Source of the DNA: Corynebacterium cystitidis
GTDB taxonomy: Bacteria > Actinomycetota > Actinomycetes > Mycobacteriales > Mycobacteriaceae
Direction of reading: 5' to 3'
Assembly (NCBI RefSeq): GCF_900187295.1
Contig: NZ_LT906473.1
Span: 1,922,001-1,986,000 of the forward strand
Length of the DNA: 64,000 nucleotides
Part shown: positions 59,421 through 64,000 of the stretch, in pieces
Numbering within the stretch: the first letter of the stretch is position 1
Layout: every line of letters begins with the position of its first letter
Position numbers and translations under genes: made by a program
The notes under the pieces: generated by a model
What the model saw: only the letters and a program-made list of their open reading frames with translations
Told to the model about the DNA's origin: nothing
The model's database searches: none

Positions 59421-60770
59421 CTACGTGCTCAGCATAGGTGCTTCGAGCTCGGGCAACGCACGGTTGCGCAGTACGTCAACAAGCTCGCGCGCCTGCGCAG
59501 CATCCATGTCGCGGCCAGCCATCTTTACTGGACCCGGAACTAAATCAAAACGCACCGTGGCCAGCCCCACCAAGTTTTGAATAGGCCCCCGGCGCAACGT
59601 CAGCTCCTGGATGTGCGAGGAGTTAATGAAAGCTACCCGGCGCGACACCCAGCCACTTTGGACCACAACGAATTGGCGATACAAGGTGGTGGCCTGGCGG
59701 TGCGCGTCCAAGGGAGACACCAAGAAAGCCCGACGCGGCGAACAATACGTTGGTTGCACAACTTCTTCGGGTGCAGCCACCGCTTCTAGGTCGACCCGCG
59801 ACAATTCGCTCACCACCGAAGCAATATGCATTGCTTGCTCACGCGAGCCGACGGGCAGGACACGCGTGGTGCCGGACTGCTTATTTGACTCACGCCCGTA
59901 GCCAGCCACGGAGACAGAGACAGTCCACCACCCCAGCAGCCGCCACAACACGGGCTGCGAGATCGCCACGGCATGGATTCTTGCCAATGGCACGGCTTGT
60001 CTACGCCTCGAGGCCAGGCCGTATGCGAGGTGGAGTACCTGATCCGTATCAAGGACCGCGTTAAAACGCCACGACTTATCAATCATTCCCCACACCGATG
60101 GCACCAGCCCAACAATGAGCGGTAGTGCAGTGGCAAAAGAAATCGGCGCAAGCAGCGCAAACAGCACCCAGGCGACACCTAGCATCGTCGATAAGCGAAG
60201 AGCTGTGCCCACCAGCGACCGCCAGATCGGGATGGGCGCAATCACGTAATCCGAATCTGCCTGAGCAACCGCATCGCACGTGTCGACGGGGGCAGTGCCA
60301 AGCAGTTCGTGGCGCAGCGTCTCGGCCTCCGCGCGGGGCAGGTAGGCGATTTCAATAGCGGAGGAGGATCCGCCTGCTGTTTCGATGCGCACTGCCGCCA
60401 GACGAAAAATGCGGGCGATGAGTGGCTCTACCACGTCGACAGCCTGAATGCGGTCATAACGTGCTGTGCGCAGCTGGGTGGAAATCACGCCACGCTTCAG
60501 GCGCACTTCCTCGGCATCGAGGCGGAACCCGGTCGCGGCCCACCAAATCTGGGAGACCAGAAAAACAGCCACGCACACGCCTACAAAACCGCCAGTACCG
60601 ATCAGCAGTGGCAGGAAGGAGCCGTCTTCGCCTCGGATAGCCTCGGAAAGGCGACGCACCACCGCCTGGTTGAGGTTTGCTGCGGCAACTGCAAGCAGAG
60701 CCAGGATCACTGTCCAAAACCGCAGCAAAGGAGTCAGCCGATGGACGCGCCGATAGTTCCCCGTCCTCAC
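59421..60770 (-). CDS. YdbT-like membrane protein with three bacterial PH domains
   Basis: A 449-residue protein with two pairs of membrane helices (about 15-65 and 185-220) and three bPH2 domains: one after FRLDAEEVRLKRG, a second after RFNAVLDTDQVLHL, and a third with VQSGWVSRRVAFINSSHIQELTLRRG. It overlaps the smaller PH gene by ATGA. Known pairs of this sort (YdbS/YdbT) affect resistance to envelope-acting peptides in Bacillus. Confidence 0.82.
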   Translation of the reverse strand: MRTGNYRRVHRLTPLLRFWTVILALLAVAAANLNQAVVRRLSEAIRGEDGSFLPLLIGTGGFVGVCVAVFLVSQIWWAATGFRLDAEEVRLKRGVISTQLRTARYDRIQAVDVVEPLIARIFRLAAVRIETAGGSSSAIEIAYLPRAEAETLRHELLGTAPVDTCDAVAQADSDYVIAPIPIWRSLVGTALRLSTMLGVAWVLFALLAPISFATALPLIVGLVPSVWGMIDKSWRFNAVLDTDQVLHLAYGLASRRRQAVPLARIHAVAISQPVLWRLLGWWTVSVSVAGYGRESNKQSGTTRVLPVGSREQAMHIASVVSELSRVDLEAVAAPEEVVQPTYCSPRRAFLVSPLDAHRQATTLYRQFVVVQSGWVSRRVAFINSSHIQELTLRRGPIQNLVGLATVRFDLVPGPVKMAGRDMDAAQARELVDVLRNRALPELEAPMLST

Positions 60771-61234
60771 AGCCCGCTCATTTTCTCGCGGGCGCGTGTG
60801 GTGAGGCGGCGACGTAGCTCATCAGCCGCGTCGGCAGGTAACCCTTGCACGGTGGCATCGGAGGTTGACGAGGCGGTGTGGAGCACCACATTTTTCAACC
60901 CGAAGGAGCGCATAATCGGTCCTGCATTGACGTCGACGAATTGGATGCGCCCATACGGCACCACAGTGAAGGTATGCCACATTTTGCCGCGAGTGATCAA
61001 AAGTTCATCGCTAGTTTCTTGCCAGCGGTGCAGCCTCACACGGGCAGGAATGATCCACGCTTGCCACAGGACAATCACGGCGGTGATGGCGATAGCAACC
61101 CACCAGTACCCACCCCAGCGGGCATAAACGACGATGAAAGCGACAAGAAATATCAGCGTCCAGATCGCGCTAGACAGGTATTTCACCCACACAAGTTTGG
61201 GCGAGACCGGATTCATCTGGTCGATTTCATTCAT
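60767..61234 (-). CDS. YdbS-like membrane protein with one PH domain
   Basis: A 155-residue protein with two helices (IWTLIFLVAFIVVYARWGGYWWVAIAITAVIVLW, about 21-54), then one bPH2 domain (SDELLITRGKMWHTFTVVPYGRIQFVDVNAGPIMRSFGLKNVVLHTA). It overlaps both neighbours by four bases, so the regulator and both PH genes form one tightly coupled operon. Confidence 0.82.
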   Translation of the reverse strand: MNEIDQMNPVSPKLVWVKYLSSAIWTLIFLVAFIVVYARWGGYWWVAIAITAVIVLWQAWIIPARVRLHRWQETSDELLITRGKMWHTFTVVPYGRIQFVDVNAGPIMRSFGLKNVVLHTASSTSDATVQGLPADAADELRRRLTTRAREKMSGL

Positions 61235-61893
61235 CGCCGGACCCGTATCGCGCCTAGCGAGGATTCCGCCAGGGTGACTTCCTCCCCGGCCTCGGTGTTG
61301 ACGGTGAGCAAGCCAACACTGACTGGGTGCTTAACGACGATCACTTCACCGGGAACCAACCCATGGGAGTCAAGGTAGCGCAGCAGTTCTGGGTCCTCAT
61401 CATCTACCTGCGCGATGCGGTACGTACCTGCTTTCACATGTGCTAGTGAGGTGGTGTCATCGTCGATAAGTGAACCATCAGCGCGCGGGATGGGGTCGCC
61501 GTGTGGGTCGACCGTGGGGTGGCCTAAGTGGGCGTCGATCCGCTCCAACAATGTGTCGGAGACGGAATGTTCGAGCAAATCAGCGTCGTCATGCACTTCG
61601 TCCCAGGAGTAGCCGAGAACCGTGACAAGGAATGTTTCGACGAGGCGGTGGCGACGCACCATTTGGATAGCAAGCTGGGTGCCGGTGTCGGTGAGGCGAA
61701 TGCCGGAATAGGGCTCGTGGTGGACAATGCCTTGGGTGCCGAGGCGTTTGATGGCTTCGGAGGCGGTGGGGGTTTTCTGCTCTAAGCGTCGTGCGATTTC
61801 TCCGAGGGTGGCTGGTTCGCCGGTGTATTCGGTGATGTCCCAAATAGTTTTGACGTAGTCCTGGCTGCGTTCAGGGAGATCGCGGATATGCAT
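61231..61893 (-). CDS. mntR: DtxR/MntR-family metal-dependent repressor
   Basis: A 220-residue regulator. The winged helix covers 1-70 (ATLGEIARRLEQKTPTASEAIKRLGTQGIVHHEPYSGIRLTDTG). The dimerisation and metal domain has HRLVETFLVTVLGYSWDEVHDDADLLEHSVSD, and an SH3-like domain ends the protein. At the position of DtxR Cys102 there is Asp (ADLLEH), which points to Mn rather than Fe. It heads the PH-domain operon and is divergent from a metal ABC importer with a matching operator between. Confidence 0.85.
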   Translation of the reverse strand: MHIRDLPERSQDYVKTIWDITEYTGEPATLGEIARRLEQKTPTASEAIKRLGTQGIVHHEPYSGIRLTDTGTQLAIQMVRRHRLVETFLVTVLGYSWDEVHDDADLLEHSVSDTLLERIDAHLGHPTVDPHGDPIPRADGSLIDDDTTSLAHVKAGTYRIAQVDDEDPELLRYLDSHGLVPGEVIVVKHPVSVGLLTVNTEAGEEVTLAESSLGAIRVRR

Positions 61894-61943
61894 GGCCTAC
61901 ATCTTACTGGACAACCAGCCGGTTCATACGTTAGGTTAAACCT

Positions 61944-61961
61944 TGTTCACTCAAGTGAACT
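61944..61961. promoter_or_regulatory. Probable MntR operator
   Basis: TGTTCA-CTCAAG-TGAACT, with perfect arms GTTCACT/AGTGAAC, matches the TGTTCA-N6-TGAACA pattern reported for C. glutamicum MntR, as I remember it. It lies 36 bases before the importer's ATG and 51 bases before the divergent regulator gene, so one site could control both. Confidence 0.65.
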
Positions 61962-61996
61962 TATTGTCCAAAAACTTCAAACTCGAAAGTGCTATC

Positions 61997-62929
61997 ATGC
62001 GAATTCTTGCAGCGGGCCTGGCCATCGCCTTGGGCCTAGGTGTAGCCTCATGCTCCACAGAAGAAACAAACAACGCTAGCGAAAATACCGACGGCGAACT
62101 CACCGTGTACGCCACCACCGGCTACATCGCAGACGCAGTGGAAAACATTGCCCCTGATGCCGAAATCATCACCATGGTCGGCCCTGGTGGTGACCCACAC
62201 ACCTACCAGCCGTCCACCAAGGACACCGAGGCAATGAATAACGCCGACGCTGTCCTCTGGAACGGCCTGCACCTTGAAGCGCAAATGATCGACCAGCTGG
62301 AATCCTTTGGCGATAAGCAGCTGGCAGTCGGCGAGGAAGTCGACGAATCCCTGCTGCTGGACTGGCCCGAAACTGACGACGAGGGCAACGAACTCAAAGA
62401 CCCCCACGTGTGGAACAGCCCCGAAGCATGGCAGCAAGTAGTCACTGCCATCGGCGACAAGCTCGGTGAGATTGACCCTGACAACGCGCAGACCTATAAA
62501 GATAACGCGAAGGCCTACAACGACGAAATCCAGGCGAAGCACGAAGAGCTCTCCGACCTGATGGCTAACGAGGTCGATGAGCCACGCATCTTGATCACCG
62601 GCCATGATGCCTTCAACTACTTCGGTGAGACCTATGACCTTGAGGTCCGCGCGACCGACTTCGTCTCCACCGAGGCAGCCCTGTCCGCAACCGAGCTGTC
62701 TGAACTGGCTGACTACATCGCCGACAACAAGGTTCCTGTCATTTTCCAGGACAACCAGGCTAACCCGCAGGCGATCACTTCCCTGCAGGAAGCAGTTGAG
62801 TCCCGCGGCTGGAATGTTGAAATTTCCTCTGAGGAGCTCTATGCAGACTCGCTGGGCACTGAAGCCCCCGTGGACACCTACCTGGGCGTGCTCGAGCACA
62901 ACGCAACCGCCGTGGCGGAAGCTCTGTGA
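61997..62929 (+). CDS. Metal ABC transporter substrate-binding lipoprotein
   Basis: A 310-residue cluster A-I binding protein for Mn or Zn. The signal RILAAGLAIALGLGVASC gives a lipobox (VASC) and a lipidated Cys at about 18. Metal ligands are His in GPGGDPHTYQPS, His in KDPHVWNSPEAW, a Glu/His region ITGHDAFNYFGE, and Asp in VIFQDNQANP. ATG 61997 is chosen because the upstream frame lacks a signal and covers the operator. First gene of the importer operon. Confidence 0.88.
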   Translation: MRILAAGLAIALGLGVASCSTEETNNASENTDGELTVYATTGYIADAVENIAPDAEIITMVGPGGDPHTYQPSTKDTEAMNNADAVLWNGLHLEAQMIDQLESFGDKQLAVGEEVDESLLLDWPETDDEGNELKDPHVWNSPEAWQQVVTAIGDKLGEIDPDNAQTYKDNAKAYNDEIQAKHEELSDLMANEVDEPRILITGHDAFNYFGETYDLEVRATDFVSTEAALSATELSELADYIADNKVPVIFQDNQANPQAITSLQEAVESRGWNVEISSEELYADSLGTEAPVDTYLGVLEHNATAVAEAL

Positions 62930-63657
62930 CCGTTCCCGTGATCGTCGAAGCACGCGGGCTAACGGTACGATATAACCAGGTCACAGCCCTCGATGATGTT
63001 GATATCGACATCCCCGAGGGCATCGTGATGGGCATCGTGGGCCCTAACGGGTCAGGTAAATCCACCACCATTAAAGCCATGTTGTCGCTTATCGACGGCT
63101 CCTCCGGACGCACGCTTTTCTTCGGCCAACCTTTATCGAAGGTACGCAGGCGCGTCGGTTATATGCCCCAGCATTCATCGGTGGACTGGAACTTTCCTAT
63201 CACCGTCGCCGATGTCGTACTGATGGGCACCTACGGCCAGCTCGGCTGGTTACGGCGTCCTGGAAAGAAAGAACACGAACAGGCCACCCGCGCCATGGAA
63301 GCAGTAAACATTACTGACTTGGCTAACCGCCAGATCGGTGAGCTTTCCGGCGGGCAACGCCAACGCGTTTTCTTGGCCCGCACTCTCGCTGGTGAACCTG
63401 ATCTCCTTTTCATGGACGAACCTTTCCAAGGGATCGACCACGTCTCCCAGCAGGCCATCGTCGAGGTTTTCCATACACTTCGGGAGCAGGGCAAAACTAT
63501 CGTCGTCGTGCACCATGACCTTAGTACGGTCCCAAACCTATGTGACTGGGTCACCTTGATCTCCTCGGGCACAACCGTCGCCTCCGGCCCAGTGGCAGAC
63601 GTGTTCACGCAGGACAATATCCAGCGTGCCTACGGCACCACAGGGGTGGTTATGTGA
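62926..63657 (+). CDS. Metal ABC transporter ATPase
   Basis: A 243-residue ATPase. Walker A GPNGSGKST (about 39-47), Q-loop near MPQHSSVDW, signature LSGGQRQRVFLARTL, Walker B LLFMDEPFQGID, H-loop VVHHDLST. GTG start overlapping the binding-protein stop by four bases. Family resemblance is to MntB/ZnuC of metal importers. Confidence 0.92.
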   Translation: MTVPVIVEARGLTVRYNQVTALDDVDIDIPEGIVMGIVGPNGSGKSTTIKAMLSLIDGSSGRTLFFGQPLSKVRRRVGYMPQHSSVDWNFPITVADVVLMGTYGQLGWLRRPGKKEHEQATRAMEAVNITDLANRQIGELSGGQRQRVFLARTLAGEPDLLFMDEPFQGIDHVSQQAIVEVFHTLREQGKTIVVVHHDLSTVPNLCDWVTLISSGTTVASGPVADVFTQDNIQRAYGTTGVVM

Positions 63658-64000
63658 GCCTGTCCGAGTTTTTCACTAACTACACCTACACCATGGTGTT
63701 TGTTGGCACCACAGCAATCGGACTGGTCGCAGGAGCGTTGGGAGTGTTCGCCTATCTGCGTAAACAGTCCCTCATCGCCGATGTGATCTCGCACTCGGCT
63801 CTCCCCGGCACCCTGCTGGCCTTTCTCTTCATGTCTGCCATTGGCTTGCAAGGCCGCACCATGGGGGGCCTAATCATCGGTGCCGTGGTAGTGGGCGTGT
63901 TGGCAACCGCAGCAGTGAACTGGATTGAACGCAACTCCATCATCGCCCTGGATACCTCCATGGCCGTGGTGCTCACAGGGTTCTTCGGCGCCGGCATGCT
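63654..64000 (+). CDS. Metal ABC transporter permease, 5' part
   Basis: GTG start overlapping the ATPase stop. 115 codons are visible, open to the window edge. The family's early motif GALGVFAYLRKQSLIADVISHSALPGTLLAFL is present, followed by helix 3. Third gene of the importer. Confidence 0.88.
   Translation, partial: MSLSEFFTNYTYTMVFVGTTAIGLVAGALGVFAYLRKQSLIADVISHSALPGTLLAFLFMSAIGLQGRTMGGLIIGAVVVGVLATAAVNWIERNSIIALDTSMAVVLTGFFGAGM

Noticed and set aside
62048..62953. Long antisense frame opposite the metal-binding lipoprotein
   Set aside because: It is a shadow of a clear coding gene. Similar long antisense frames opposite pyc, purL and icd were dropped for the same reason.

Overview
The window is a chromosomal segment of a Corynebacterium. 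Gene content and order point there: accBC, sseA/thtR, maf and accE; pyc; upp; trpS; prpD-prpB-prpC beside a RamB/PrpR-type regulator; monomeric icd; metY-metX; and folD with a DUF3017 gene. From memory this order runs opposite to that of the C. glutamicum chromosome. GC content looks moderately high, starts are often GTG or TTG, and several genes have a -10 box about 7 nt before the start codon, as in leaderless actinobacterial mRNAs. I cannot name the species from sequence alone.

Layout. 1-8.5 kb is accessory: a three-gene ESX-like cassette (447-2577), two AAA_14/DUF4143 ATPase genes (minus 2610-3887 and plus 5909-7171) each preceded by its own array of 23-bp direct repeats, a beheaded CocE-type hydrolase, a rhodanese, a methyltransferase and a pair of overlapping small ORFs. 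8.5-19.2 kb is the acyl-CoA carboxylase region: a divergent AccD paralogue, accE, a CcdA-like protein, maf, membrane proteins, sseA and accBC. 19.4-29.8 kb holds a PRiA4_ORF3-like protein, pyc, a single-chain PurL and a Tat-lipoprotein deacetylase. 30-38 kb carries the methylcitrate cycle operon with its divergent regulator, LpdA and an M20 hydrolase. 38.4-47 kb is housekeeping (upp, NlpC/P60, VIT1-like, YihY, trpS, TRIC-like, xthA). 47-53.6 kb has icd followed by a partly decayed segmental duplication (icd tail, MBL hydrolase, membrane protein) with a secreted lipase between the copies. 53.7-57.9 kb is metYX, folD and trmL. 58-64 kb has an HNH/DUF222 protein, two PH-domain membrane proteins in an operon with an MntR-like repressor, and a divergent Mn/Zn ABC importer that runs off the end.

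How they connect. AccBC, AccE and the AccD paralogue are parts of biotin-dependent acyl-CoA carboxylases. Pyc refills oxaloacetate, while PrpDBC burns propionyl-CoA under PrpR. MetX and MetY make homocysteine by direct sulfhydrylation. The MntR-like protein very probably represses the ABC importer through a palindrome in the shared intergenic region. The most unusual items are the paired repeat-array/ATPase units, the ESX-like protein split across a -1 frame change, the AccD paralogue lacking core active-site motifs, the single-chain PurL, and the reciprocal decay of the duplicated icd-linked block.
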